Assembly (NCBI GenBank): GCA_023261755.1
Contig: JAGDXS010000037.1
Span: forward strand, 1-40,213
Length of the DNA stretch: 40,213 nt
Direction: 5' to 3'
Origin: Thermoplasmata archaeon
Lineage (GTDB): Archaea; Thermoplasmatota; Thermoplasmata; Thermoplasmatales; ARK-15
The notes beneath the pieces were generated by a model. The model worked only from the letters and a program-made list of their open reading frames with translations. It was not told the DNA's origin and did no database searches. The position numbers and the translations under genes were made by a program. Positions within the stretch are counted from its first letter, which is position 1. The number at the start of each line of letters is the position of its first letter. Of this stretch, positions 1-7,800 are shown in pieces.

Positions 1-545
1 TAGGAACACAGGTGAAATCGAAACAGATGGTCCCATTTATATTCAAGGTAAGGTCAGATGGACTTTATATCTTGGATATTTCTAAATCGGACCAGAGGCT
101 AAGGATGGCAGCAAGGTTCATGTCTAAATTTGATATGGACAAGGTACTATTAGTTGCACAGAGGCAATATGCACAGCAGCCCATTAAAATATTTGCCAAG
201 GCAACAGGTGCTAAGTACATAGCAGGAAGATTTGTTCCTGGGACTTTAACTAATCCTAGCCTACCCACATATATGGAAATAGATGTTCTTCTTGTGAATG
301 ATCCAATCACAGATGTACAGGCAATGAATGAAGCCGTAAAAATAGGCATACCAATAATTGCGCTCTGCGATGCAAACAACAGGACGTCATTTGTTGATCT
401 GGTGATACCAACAAATAATAAAGGAAGGAAAGCACTTGCACTTGTTTATTATCTAATGGCAAGAGAAGTTATGATGAACAAGGGTTTGATAAAATCTTAC
501 GAAGAATTTCCATACAAAGTAGAGGAATTTGAGGCACCATTATGA
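1..545 (+). CDS. rpsB: 30S ribosomal protein S2 (5' end outside window)
   Basis: Archaeal ribosomal protein S2 (uS2) of the small subunit. The visible protein carries the conserved 'FIFKVRSDGLYILDISKSDQRL' region (written here in part), the 'AGRFVPGTLTNPSL' segment and 'LLVNDPITDVQAMNEA...IPIIALCDANN'. A GTG at 12 could be called as start, but the frame stays open to base 3 and reads Gly-Thr-Gln before it, which matches the 'HIGTQ' box of archaeal S2. The gene therefore begins upstream and only its N-terminal 20-30 residues are missing. The last codons overlap the next gene as ATGA (542-545), so translation is probably coupled. Family identity is secure. Confidence 0.95.
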   Translation, partial: GTQVKSKQMVPFIFKVRSDGLYILDISKSDQRLRMAARFMSKFDMDKVLLVAQRQYAQQPIKIFAKATGAKYIAGRFVPGTLTNPSLPTYMEIDVLLVNDPITDVQAMNEAVKIGIPIIALCDANNRTSFVDLVIPTNNKGRKALALVYYLMAREVMMNKGLIKSYEEFPYKVEEFEAPL

Positions 546-1357
546 GGGAACCTGCTGTAGCAGGTCAATTCTACCCATTGAACCAATCTGATCTTGAAAT
601 TGCAATAAAGAGAAGTTTCCTAGATCCCATAGGTCCTGGAAAAATTCCATCCCTTTCTGAAATAAGAATGGGTAGAATTTTAGGTGGAATAGTCCCTCAT
701 GCTGGATACATATATTCAGGACCTGTTGCAGCACATTTTTATCATGAAATGGCTTTGGATGGTTTTCCTGAAACGTTCATAATTATAGGCCCAAATCATA
801 CAGGTTATGGATCGCTTGTTTCTGTTTCTCTAGAAGATTATAAAACACCATTTGGCATTGTAAAAGTAGATAAGGAAATTGCAAACAAAATACACAGAGA
901 CATAGTTGACATAGATCCACTTGCTCATAAATATGAACATTCCATTGAAGTTCAGTTACCATTTTTGCAATTCTTTAAGAAGGAAATTAAAATAGTTCCT
1001 ATAGTGATGATGGCACAGGACTATGAATTCGCAAAATTACTTTCTGAGATAATTAAGGATTCAATAAAAGGAAAGGATGTAGTAATAATAGCATCTTCAG
1101 ATTTTTCACATTATGTACCAAAGAGAATGGCGTACGAAAATGATGCCCATGCAATAAATGCAATTTTAAAAAATGATATTAAGGGTTTTTACAATGCCAT
1201 TTCAACATATGATTTAAGCATATGCGGTTATGGCCCTATTGCCACTATGCTTATGACAACAAATTCCCATCCTAAGCTTTTAAAATATTCTACAAGTGGG
1301 GATGTATTCCCAATGGATGAAGTTGTTGGATATGCATCATTCAAAGTAGAGAGGTGA
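542..1357 (+). CDS. MEMO1-family protein (AmmeMemoRadiSam system protein B)
   Basis: A 271-residue MEMO-family protein, a normal length for the family, whose fold resembles extradiol dioxygenases. It begins REPAVAGQFYP, the family's hallmark opening. It has 'GGIVPHAGYIYSG' (His53), 'IIGPNHTGYG', 'ASSDFSHYVP' and 'CGYGPIATM', which together hold the His/His/Cys site known in human MEMO1. In many genomes MEMO is paired with AMMECR1 and a radical SAM protein; neither is adjacent here. The biochemical role is unsettled, with copper/iron binding proposed for human MEMO1. Its ATG overlaps the rpsB stop, placing it in the ribosomal protein transcription unit. Confidence 0.93.
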   Translation: MREPAVAGQFYPLNQSDLEIAIKRSFLDPIGPGKIPSLSEIRMGRILGGIVPHAGYIYSGPVAAHFYHEMALDGFPETFIIIGPNHTGYGSLVSVSLEDYKTPFGIVKVDKEIANKIHRDIVDIDPLAHKYEHSIEVQLPFLQFFKKEIKIVPIVMMAQDYEFAKLLSEIIKDSIKGKDVVIIASSDFSHYVPKRMAYENDAHAINAILKNDIKGFYNAISTYDLSICGYGPIATMLMTTNSHPKLLKYSTSGDVFPMDEVVGYASFKVER

Positions 1358-1361
1358 AAAT

Positions 1362-2729
1362 ATGGAAAATAAGAGTGGATGGTTAAGAATAGATGAAAAA
1401 AAGAAAAAGGAAGTTATGAACTTTGCAGAGGAGTACAAAAAATTTCTAAAGGAAGTAAAAACAGAGAGGGAAGCAGTTAATTTTTTTGAAGAACTTGCAA
1501 AGAAAAATGGTTTTGAACCCTTAGAAAGAGCTAAAAAATTAGGAAAGGGAAAATATTATGTTATAAAAAATGGAAAAGCAATGGCTCTTTTAAGCATCAA
1601 TGAAGATTTGGAAAAGGGATTCAGAATAATAGCAGCCCACATAGATTCACCAAGACTTGATTTGAAACCGAACCCAATAATAGAGGATAAGGATTCTCAA
1701 ACAGTTCTCTTTAAAACACATTATTATGGTGGTATAAAAAAATATCAATGGGTAAGCAGGCCATTGGCTATTCATGGTATTGTTGTGAAAAAATCTGGAG
1801 AAAAAATAAGCATAAATATTGGTGAAGATCCAGAGGATCCAGTTTTTTCAATACCTGATCTCTTGCCGCACCTTTCAAGGAAAGTTCAAGGAGAGAAAAA
1901 GCTTTTGGAAGGATTTGAAGGTGAGGATCTTCAATTAATAGTTTCACATATTCCAGATGCAAAGGATGAGAAGAGTTCGTTAAAAAATAGCCTTCTAAAA
2001 TTACTAAATGAAAAATATGGAATAGAGGAAGAGGATCTATTTTCTGCTGATCTTGAAGTTGTACCTGCACATCAACCAAGGGATGTTGGATTTGATAAAT
2101 CCATGTTAGGAGCTTATGGCCAGGATGATAGAATATGTGCATTCACATCTGTTAAAGCAATGTTAGATTCACAGCAGAAGGGCAATACCATAGTTATACT
2201 CTTTGATAAGGAAGAAATAGGAAGCGACGGAAATGTTGGTGCGCAGAGCAATTTTATAGAATATGTAATTGCAAGGACTTTAGATATTGATAATCAAAAA
2301 TATAGCTATGGTACATTTCTGGAAATTATGAATAAATCAAAGGTGATAAGCGCTGATGTAAATGCAGTTGTTAATCCTCTCTTTAAACAGGTACATGATT
2401 TAAATAATGCTGCAAAGGCAGGTTTTGGTGTTGTTGTAACTAAATACACGGGTTCCGGAGGTAAATATAGTTCAAGTGAGGCTCAGGCGGAACTGGTCGC
2501 TGAAATTATGAATTTATTTGATAAAAAGAAAGTGATATACCAATTTGGATTGTTAGGTAAAGTAGACGAAGGTGGTGGAGGAACAGTAGCCAAGTACCTT
2601 GCAAAATATGGAATGCAAGTTATTGACATGGGACCTGGGCTCATAAGTATGCATTCACCCTTTGAACTTGTGAGTAAGTTTGATTTATGGAGTACATATC
2701 AGGCATATAAAGCATTTTTAGAAGGATGA
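1362..2729 (+). CDS. M18-family metallo-aminopeptidase
   Basis: A 455-residue aminopeptidase of family M18 (aspartyl aminopeptidase / aminopeptidase I type), a cytosolic dinuclear zinc enzyme that trims N-terminal residues from peptides. Visible signatures are 'AAHIDSPRLDLKP' (metal His93), 'GAYGQDDRICAFTS' (bridging Asp), 'DKEEIGSDGNVGAQS' (catalytic Glu and ligand Glu) and the C-terminal 'GMQVIDMGPGLISMHSPFEL' with a ligand His. The start lies 4 nt after the MEMO stop behind 'GAGAGGTGAAA', a good ribosome-binding site. It probably works downstream of the proteasome and tricorn-type peptidases. The stop overlaps the next start as ATGA (2726-2729). The exact residue preference cannot be read from sequence. 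Confidence 0.92.
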   Translation: MENKSGWLRIDEKKKKEVMNFAEEYKKFLKEVKTEREAVNFFEELAKKNGFEPLERAKKLGKGKYYVIKNGKAMALLSINEDLEKGFRIIAAHIDSPRLDLKPNPIIEDKDSQTVLFKTHYYGGIKKYQWVSRPLAIHGIVVKKSGEKISINIGEDPEDPVFSIPDLLPHLSRKVQGEKKLLEGFEGEDLQLIVSHIPDAKDEKSSLKNSLLKLLNEKYGIEEEDLFSADLEVVPAHQPRDVGFDKSMLGAYGQDDRICAFTSVKAMLDSQQKGNTIVILFDKEEIGSDGNVGAQSNFIEYVIARTLDIDNQKYSYGTFLEIMNKSKVISADVNAVVNPLFKQVHDLNNAAKAGFGVVVTKYTGSGGKYSSSEAQAELVAEIMNLFDKKKVIYQFGLLGKVDEGGGGTVAKYLAKYGMQVIDMGPGLISMHSPFELVSKFDLWSTYQAYKAFLEG

Positions 2730-3181
2730 TTATGGAGGAAAATATTGAGGAAATATTGAAAAATACTCGCACTGTGGCTATTATAGGAGCTTCAAAAGAC
2801 AGGACAAAGCCCAGTAGAAGCATTATGAGATATCTTATGCGCCATGGCTACAAATGTTACCCTGTGAATCCTACCGCAGAAACCATTGGTGGCTTGAAAT
2901 CTTACAAAAGTATTTTAGACATACCAGATGAAATAGACCTAGCAGATGTCTTCCTTCCAAGTGAAAAGGTGATAGAAGTAGTTGACGATATAATAAATAA
3001 AAAAGTAAAAGTCCTTTGGATGCAGGAAGGCATAATAAATAATGAGGCAGCAAAAAGGGCGAGGGAACACGGTATTGCAGTTGTAATGGACAAGTGCACT
3101 ATGGTTGAACACGTTAAGCTTAGAAAGAAAGGATTAATATCATCTAGACCTGTCTTGGAAAATATACCTGAGGAATTATAA
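2726..3181 (+). CDS. CoA-binding domain protein (YccU family)
   Basis: A 151-residue single-domain Rossmann protein of the CoA-binding type (PF13380-like), related to the N-terminal domain of succinyl-CoA synthetase alpha and acetate-CoA ligase. It shows the nucleotide loop 'VAIIGASKDRTKPS' near residue 20, 'YPVNPTAETIGG' and the family's closing 'VVMDKCTMVEHVKL'. There is no catalytic histidine domain, so it is presumed a CoA sensor or carrier; its function is not established. Two in-frame ATGs (2726 and 2732) are possible. The first overlaps the aminopeptidase stop, making this the last gene of the run that begins with rpsB. Confidence 0.88.
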   Translation: MIMEENIEEILKNTRTVAIIGASKDRTKPSRSIMRYLMRHGYKCYPVNPTAETIGGLKSYKSILDIPDEIDLADVFLPSEKVIEVVDDIINKKVKVLWMQEGIINNEAAKRAREHGIAVVMDKCTMVEHVKLRKKGLISSRPVLENIPEEL

Positions 3182-3200
3182 ATTTCTATTTTAATTTTTT

Positions 3201-3821
3201 ATGTCAATTACAGGTTATTTCATAACACTTCTTATAAGTTTTTTAATACATTATAATTATTATGCCATATTTATTTTAATGACTCTAGAAAGTACAATGT
3301 TACCAATTCCATCCGAAATAGTAATACCATTTTCTGCTTATTTAGCTTTTAAGGGTATTTTAAATATTTATCTCGTTATCATAATTTCCTCTTTAGGGGG
3401 TCTTGCTGGATCTTTAATTGCTTATTACATAGGATATTTTGGAGGCAGAGCATTTATATTAAAGTATGGAAAATATTTATTCATTTCTGAAAAAAATCTT
3501 ACTAATGCTGAAAAATGGTTTTATAAATATGGTAAAATTTCTGTATTTTTGACAAGACTAGTTCCAGTTATTAGAACTTTTATTTCTCTTCCAGCAGGAA
3601 TAGGTAAAATGCCAATTAAAGAATTTATTTTTTATACTTTTACGGGAACATTTATTTGGTCCATTATCCTTGCTTTAGGTGGATATATGCTTGGAAATAA
3701 TTGGATAATTATATTTAACATATTTTCTAATTTAGATCCATTAATAATTGCAATTGGAATAATAGTGTTAATATATATATTTATAGAATTATATAAAAAT
3801 TATAAAAATAATTATAAATAA
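3201..3821 (+). CDS. DedA-family integral membrane protein
   Basis: A 206-residue DedA (SNARE-associated, VTT domain) membrane protein with several hydrophobic segments. Family motifs are 'ESTMLPIPSEIVIPFSAYLA', the glycine-rich 'GGLAGSLIAYYIGYFGG' and the re-entrant 'FLTRLVPVIRTFISLPAGIG'. DedA proteins are needed for proton-motive-force and envelope homeostasis in bacteria, and several act as lipid scramblases or flippases; substrate and direction here are unknown. It begins 19 nt after the CoA-binding gene with a T-rich leader and no Shine-Dalgarno site. Its last 10 nt overlap convergently with the winged-helix gene on the other strand. Confidence 0.9.
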   Translation: MSITGYFITLLISFLIHYNYYAIFILMTLESTMLPIPSEIVIPFSAYLAFKGILNIYLVIIISSLGGLAGSLIAYYIGYFGGRAFILKYGKYLFISEKNLTNAEKWFYKYGKISVFLTRLVPVIRTFISLPAGIGKMPIKEFIFYTFTGTFIWSIILALGGYMLGNNWIIIFNIFSNLDPLIIAIGIIVLIYIFIELYKNYKNNYK

Positions 3822-4168
3822 TTTTTTAATCCATTTATGATGGAATTTATTTCATCTATTTTTTTATTAAGATCATTTTCAATCTCAGAAATTATTTCTG
3901 CAAAACTTTTTGCAAGCCTGTATTTGTATACAGGTCTACCCTTTCCCTCTTTTTTAATATCCCTTTTCATTACCCAACCTTTTTTTTCAAGCCATTGCAT
4001 TGCTATTGAAACCTCTGGTTGTCTTAGTCTAGCTGCCCTTTCTACTTCTACAGAAGTAACTTCATCAACTTTCCTTAAATATACAAGTGTCCTTGCAATA
4101 TTTTTTTGCAAGCCGGCAGCCATTAAATCCTTAACAAGTTTTTCGTCCTTTTCATCAAATTCTACCAT
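3812..4168 (-). CDS. Winged-helix transcriptional regulator
   Basis: A small archaeal winged-helix DNA-binding protein of about 118 residues. The helix-turn-helix region is 'SVEVERAARLRQPEVSIAMQWLEKKGW', in which a conserved RQPEVS recognition helix precedes the wing ('KEGKGRPVYKY'). A charged, coiled-coil-like tail ('EIISEIENDLNKKIDEINSI') probably mediates dimerisation. I prefer the ATG at 4168 because GGTGA sits five bases before it; an ATG at 4177 would add MNV. A TATA-like element is present near 4195-4205. It faces the NifX-like gene across about 120 bp, so it may regulate that gene or itself, which is an inference from position only. No effector-binding domain is visible. Confidence 0.82.
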   Translation of the reverse strand: MVEFDEKDEKLVKDLMAAGLQKNIARTLVYLRKVDEVTSVEVERAARLRQPEVSIAMQWLEKKGWVMKRDIKKEGKGRPVYKYRLAKSFAEIISEIENDLNKKIDEINSIINGLKNYL

Positions 4169-4290
4169 AACATTCACCGGAAATATATATTATTTTCAAA
4201 TATATAAGGTTTTCTAATATGATTAATTAATAATAGAAACTATTTTAAAAATTGGAAAGACTTATTAACTAATTCAAATTTATTTTGCAT

Positions 4291-4674
4291 ATGATTGTAG
4301 CAATACCTGTTAAAGGAAATTTTGGTTTGGAGAGTGAAATAGAACAACATTTTGGAAGGACAAGATATTTTGCATTCGTAAATATTGAAAATGGAGAAAT
4401 TAAAGATGTTAATATAAAAGAAAATCCATACGAGGAACATGGGATTGGAGATCTTCCAAATTTTGTTAAAAAAAATAATGCGGAAATTGTTATTGCTTTT
4501 GGTATGGGAGAGAGAGCAATTGAAATGTTTAATTCATTTGGTATAGATGTTATAACAGGTGCAAGTGGCAAAATTAAAGATGTTTTAGAAATGTTCATTA
4601 AAAATTCTTTGGTTATTGATCAATCATGGAAAGAAAAAGGAGATTTTGGGCACGAGCATCATGACAGAGATTGA
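4291..4674 (+). CDS. NifX/NifB-type iron-molybdenum cofactor-binding domain protein
   Basis: A 127-residue single-domain protein of the dinitrogenase iron-molybdenum cofactor family (PF02579). It opens with 'MIVAIPVKGNFGLESEIEQHFGRTRYF', the characteristic start with the 'HFGR' motif, and continues 'NPYEEHGIGDLPNFVKKNNAEIVIAFGMGERAIEMFNSFGI' (quoted in pieces). The C-terminus ends His-rich (GHEHH), which may bind metal. No nitrogenase genes are near, as is usual for archaeal members, whose role is thought to be metal-cofactor or Fe-S trafficking. A TTG six bases upstream is in frame, but ATG 4291 aligns with the family N-terminus. The 3' end overlaps the methyltransferase by 14 nt. Confidence 0.87.
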   Translation: MIVAIPVKGNFGLESEIEQHFGRTRYFAFVNIENGEIKDVNIKENPYEEHGIGDLPNFVKKNNAEIVIAFGMGERAIEMFNSFGIDVITGASGKIKDVLEMFIKNSLVIDQSWKEKGDFGHEHHDRD

Positions 4675-5662
4675 AAAAACGCTTCCTAAAAAGATTGAAG
4701 CGGATGAAGAGGGTTTTAGAATTTCCACACCTTTTGAAATTGCTGATTACAAATCAAGAAGATTAAAAAATTATTCAATAGCAGATTTAGGATGTGGAAT
4801 AGGAGTACAATCAATATACTTTTCAAAATATTTTGAAAAGGTAATATCAGTTGAGTTGGATGAAAATAGGTATAAAATCGCAAAAAAGAATTTTGAAAAA
4901 ATGCACTTAAAAAATATAGAAATTATTAGAGGTGATGCTCTGGATAATAAAATTATGGAAAAATTGAAAGATGTTGAAATAATATTTTCTGATCCATCCA
5001 GGCCTAAAAAAGGTGAAGAATGGTCATTTGATTTTCTTTCACCTTCACCTGAAAAAATAATTAAAATGTATAAAAACAAGGATGCTTTTTCCTTTGATGT
5101 ACCTGTTCAGATAAAAGTTGATAAAATAAATGATGATTGGGAAAAGGAATACATATCATTAGAGGGTGAAATAAAAAGGCTTTCTCTATATACAGGAAAA
5201 TTAAAAAAATTTGAAATAAGTGCGTTGATGCTACCATCTGAAATAAGGATGGTTAAAAATCCCAATATTGAAAGAATTGTTCCAGAAATAGACTTACCTG
5301 AGGATTATATATATGAGATAGACCCAGCTATATGGTATGCAGATCTATTGCCTGAATTGTTCCATGAATTTAAAAACATGAGTTTAATATACAGAGATAG
5401 AAAGAAAGTATTTTCAACTAGCAGTTTGAATTACATAGATGAAAGATTTAAAAATACCTATAGAAAAATTTTTTTAGCAAATGATATAAATAGTCTGAAG
5501 AATAAATTGAATGAGAATAACGCAGGGAAAGTATTCCTTAGGTATAGAATAGAAAATGATTACTATTCAATTAAGAATAGCATAGAAAAAAATTTGAAGG
5601 GAAAGGAAACATTTTTTATATTTCAATTTAAAGGAAAATATGTTGGTGCGGTTAAAGATTAA
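4661..5662 (+). CDS. Class I SAM-dependent methyltransferase
   Basis: A 333-residue protein with an N-terminal Rossmann methyltransferase domain. Motif I is 'IADLGCGIGVQSIYFSKYF', followed by the acidic 'VISVELDENR' that binds the ribose of SAM, and 'IIFSDPSRPKKGEEW', a D-P-x-R motif in the place of the usual DPP/NPPY. The C-terminal half (about 160-333) has features of the THUMP-like domain seen in archaeal and bacterial homologues; the substrate is probably RNA but this is not shown. I chose the ATG at 4661 rather than an upstream TTG, because that extension would lie wholly inside the NifX-like gene. Translational coupling with that gene is likely. Confidence 0.82.
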   Translation: MTEIEKTLPKKIEADEEGFRISTPFEIADYKSRRLKNYSIADLGCGIGVQSIYFSKYFEKVISVELDENRYKIAKKNFEKMHLKNIEIIRGDALDNKIMEKLKDVEIIFSDPSRPKKGEEWSFDFLSPSPEKIIKMYKNKDAFSFDVPVQIKVDKINDDWEKEYISLEGEIKRLSLYTGKLKKFEISALMLPSEIRMVKNPNIERIVPEIDLPEDYIYEIDPAIWYADLLPELFHEFKNMSLIYRDRKKVFSTSSLNYIDERFKNTYRKIFLANDINSLKNKLNENNAGKVFLRYRIENDYYSIKNSIEKNLKGKETFFIFQFKGKYVGAVKD

Positions 5663-5663
5663 T

Positions 5664-5840
5664 TTAAGCCAATGCCTCTTCTGCGGTTAAATCTTCAAGA
5701 TCTTGCTCCTCATTCATTTCAGATAATAATTCAAGAATCTCCTCCGCCCTATCTGCTGTTTCTTCGTTTAAAAGATATTCCTCCAGATCATACGTGCTGT
5801 GCTCTTTCATCCAGTTTTTTATTTCAATTGGAATTTTCAT
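5664..5840 (-). CDS. Small acidic protein of unknown function, 58 aa
   Basis: A short ORF that I consider real. It starts with ATG at 5840 behind a good GGAGTGG ribosome-binding site (5847-5853) with 6-nt spacing. A TATA box lies about 50 nt upstream, and between the two is a perfect 7-bp dyad. The product begins MKIPIEIKNWMKEHSTYDLE and is strongly acidic and helical in its second half (RAEEILELLSEMNEEQDLED). It looks in size and charge like a small antitoxin or regulator, but I recognise no family and there is no partner toxin gene beside it. The stop lies 2 nt from the stop of the convergent methyltransferase gene. Confidence 0.72.
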   Translation of the reverse strand: MKIPIEIKNWMKEHSTYDLEEYLLNEETADRAEEILELLSEMNEEQDLEDLTAEEALA

Positions 5841-5859
5841 ACTTATCCACTCCTATGGT

Positions 5860-5900
5860 ATGACAAATGTCATTATGATATATGACATATATAAATATTT
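5860..5900 (-). promoter_or_regulatory. Promoter and dyad operator of the 58-aa gene
   Basis: On the - strand a TATA element (TATTTATATA, 5888-5897) would place transcription start near 5867. Exactly between the two lies a perfect inverted repeat, ATGTCAT-N8-ATGACAT (5867-5888). A third copy of the half-site, ATGACA at 5860-5865, forms a second overlapping dyad, TGACA-AA-TGTCA (5861-5872). A repressor bound here would block both TBP access and initiation. Autoregulation by the 58-aa product is possible but not shown. Confidence 0.65.
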
Positions 5901-5904
5901 CTCT

Positions 5905-6168
5905 CTATTTTACCAAGGATGATATTATTGCATCATAAAGTGTATCTGGGTCTATGCCTGCATATTCAACTTTTTTAAAAAAATTATTTAGTATTTCTTT
6001 AATTTCATTTTTATCCTTATTTATTAATTCTTTTTCAAGATCAAAAATAGATTCCTCAGGGTGTAAAAAGAAATCACCATAGATGTTAATTCTATTAATT
6101 TTATCATTTTTCCATTCTATTTCTAACCTTATTAACTTTGACCCTTTTCCCTTGTATTCAAATTTCAT
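5905..6168 (-). CDS. lplB: Lipoate-protein ligase accessory subunit LplB
   Basis: An 87-residue protein corresponding to the C-terminal domain of lipoate-protein ligase (PF10437-type), which in Thermoplasma acidophilum is a separate subunit required by LplA for lipoate adenylation and transfer. Signature residues are 'GKGSKLIRLEIEW' and 'GDFFLHPEESIFDLEKEL'. No lplA is in the window, so the catalytic subunit must be encoded elsewhere. The gene overlaps the mobA-like gene by 11 nt and is the third gene of the mtnA-mobA-lplB unit. Lipoylated targets would be 2-oxoacid dehydrogenase E2 or glycine cleavage H protein. Confidence 0.85.
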   Translation of the reverse strand: MKFEYKGKGSKLIRLEIEWKNDKINRINIYGDFFLHPEESIFDLEKELINKDKNEIKEILNNFFKKVEYAGIDPDTLYDAIISSLVK

Positions 6169-6721
6169 AATTATTAGTTAAATTTTCATAATATATTTTT
6201 TTTGCTATTTCAAGATCATCAACTGTGTTTATATTAAAAAATTGATACCTTGGAAAATTTTCAGCTTTCAAAAATATTTTTGGTATATATTTAATAAATT
6301 CATGAAATGATTCTTTCTCATTATAATTTAAACAGGATTTTGAATACAAGGCGTGCATAGGTTCTAAATATCCATTTTCCCATCTAGGAATGACTGAGAG
6401 TTGTTCAGGGTAAATTAACATTTTTTCAATATATTCAGCACTTATAAAGGGCATATCCCCAGCTAAAAGAAATACATTTTTTTCATAAATTTTTAGAACC
6501 TTTAAAAGAACATTTAATGGGCCCTTCTTTTCTTGATCTATAATAAGATTCGTATTTTTTATTTTTACTGGAACAGTTGAATATATAACTATATCTTCAA
6601 AAAAAGATATGTTAGAAATTTTATCAACTATTATTTCAATTATTTTTTTCCCCCCAATATTGAGAAAATGTTTATTTTTTAGTCTTTTTGAATCACCTAT
6701 GGGTATAAGGGCTATTACCAT
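6158..6721 (-). CDS. mobA: MobA-like nucleotidyltransferase
   Basis: A 187-residue protein of the MobA / NTP_transf_3 family. MobA transfers GMP from GTP to molybdopterin to give the guanine dinucleotide cofactor. Motifs include an N-terminal 'IALIPIGDSKRLKNKHFLNIGGKKIIE', a degenerate version of the usual LxGGxSxRMGxxK loop, then 'VFLLAGDMPFIS' (Mg-binding Asp), 'YLEPMHALYS' and 'FFNINTVDDLEIA'. The glycine-rich loop is reduced (PIGDSKRLKN), so substrate may differ; CobY-type cobinamide guanylyltransferases are an alternative. It overlaps mtnA by 7 nt upstream and lplB by 11 nt downstream. moaB at 13093 and an AOR-family enzyme at 20280 make a pterin role plausible. Confidence 0.75.
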   Translation of the reverse strand: MVIALIPIGDSKRLKNKHFLNIGGKKIIEIIVDKISNISFFEDIVIYSTVPVKIKNTNLIIDQEKKGPLNVLLKVLKIYEKNVFLLAGDMPFISAEYIEKMLIYPEQLSVIPRWENGYLEPMHALYSKSCLNYNEKESFHEFIKYIPKIFLKAENFPRYQFFNINTVDDLEIAKKIYYENLTNNYEI

Positions 6722-7716
6722 AATAAATCCTTAATTTTATTTGGTTTGATAATGCCATATTCAGTGATAAAACCTTCAACATATTTACTTGGAGTAACAT
6801 CAAAGGCTGGATTATATGCTTTCACTCCTTCAGGAGCAATCCTGCAGCTACCTGCGTATAATACCTCATCCTGGGACCTTTCCTCTATTGGGATCTTTTT
6901 ACCACTTTCTATGGATTTATCTATCGTAGACATAGGAGCAGCAACATAAAAAGGAATACCATTTTCTTTTGCTAATACGGCCTTTTCATAAGTACCAATT
7001 TTATTTGCGAAATCGCCGTTTAAAGCTATACGGTCTGCTCCTACTATGATTAAATCAACCTTACCCTGTTGCATTATGAACCCTGAAGCGTTATCAGCTA
7101 TAATTTTATGATCTATTCCCTCCTGTTTTAATTCCCATGATGTTAGCCTAGCACCCTGTAGCCTAGGTCGAGTTTCATCCACCCAAACAAATATGTTTTT
7201 TCCCTCTCTTTTTGCATATCTCATAGGCGCAAGAGCTGTACCCCAGTCTAGGACTGCCAAAGCTCCTGCATTACAGTGTGTCATTATTCTTGAATTATCT
7301 TTAATTAATGAATTTCCATATTCGCCTATTTTTCTTGCCCTTTCTACTATGTCTTCAGCATAGTTCTCTGATGCCTTTATTGGATCCTCACCCTCATCTA
7401 TTTTTTTAAGCATGTAATCCACAGCAAAGAAAAGATCATGAGCTGTTGGTCTAGTTAATTTTAAAACTTCAGATACTTTTTTTATATCCTTCCCCTGCAA
7501 AACTGCCTGAGCAATACCATAAGCCGCTGAAACACCAATTGCTGGTGCACCCCTTACAACCATATCCTTAATTGCAAAAGCTACATCATTGTAATCTTTG
7601 GCATTAAATATTTCAACCTTTTCAGGTATCTTCCTTTGATCAAGGAATTTTATTATACCATCTTCAAACCATAGTGCTCTTAGATCCTTTATGTGACCAT
7701 CTATTTCAACTTTCAT
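6715..7716 (-). CDS. mtnA: S-methyl-5-thioribose-1-phosphate isomerase
   Basis: A 333-residue aldose-ketose isomerase of the MtnA/eIF2B family, converting 5-methylthioribose-1-phosphate to 5-methylthioribulose-1-phosphate. It has 'VVRGAPAIGVSAAYG', 'IMTHCNAGALA' with catalytic Cys148, 'VGADRIALNGDFANKIGTYEKA' with catalytic Asp228, and 'AAPMSTID'. Length and both catalytic residues fit the family. The partner enzyme, methylthioadenosine phosphorylase (mtnP, 37344), is also in this window, supporting the MTA role over ribose-1,5-bisphosphate isomerase, a paralogous function in other archaea. A GGTGAT site precedes the ATG. First gene of the mtnA-mobA-lplB unit. Confidence 0.93.
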   Translation of the reverse strand: MKVEIDGHIKDLRALWFEDGIIKFLDQRKIPEKVEIFNAKDYNDVAFAIKDMVVRGAPAIGVSAAYGIAQAVLQGKDIKKVSEVLKLTRPTAHDLFFAVDYMLKKIDEGEDPIKASENYAEDIVERARKIGEYGNSLIKDNSRIMTHCNAGALAVLDWGTALAPMRYAKREGKNIFVWVDETRPRLQGARLTSWELKQEGIDHKIIADNASGFIMQQGKVDLIIVGADRIALNGDFANKIGTYEKAVLAKENGIPFYVAAPMSTIDKSIESGKKIPIEERSQDEVLYAGSCRIAPEGVKAYNPAFDVTPSKYVEGFITEYGIIKPNKIKDLLW

Positions 7717-7800
7717 TTAATCACCAAAAACATTTATTGTTTTACAATATTTAATTCTGTCTCAGAAAAGTATTTTTAATATGAGAATTTTATTATCATT

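Noticed and set aside
3837-4217. 126-codon + strand ORF
   Set aside because: Complement of the winged-helix gene; Ser/Phe-rich product without domain features.
4616-4660. Upstream TTG start of the methyltransferase
   Set aside because: The extra 15 residues overlap the NifX-like gene entirely and are not like the family N-terminus; ATG 4661 is available.
4291-4674. Nitrogen-fixation locus
   Set aside because: The NifX/NifB-type domain is common in non-diazotrophic archaea and no nifH, nifD or nifB radical SAM gene is nearby.
5672-5863. 63-codon + strand ORF
   Set aside because: It is the complement of the 58-aa - strand gene, which has the promoter, ribosome-binding site and a protein-like acidic composition; the + strand product is Leu/Pro/Ser-rich without a start signal.
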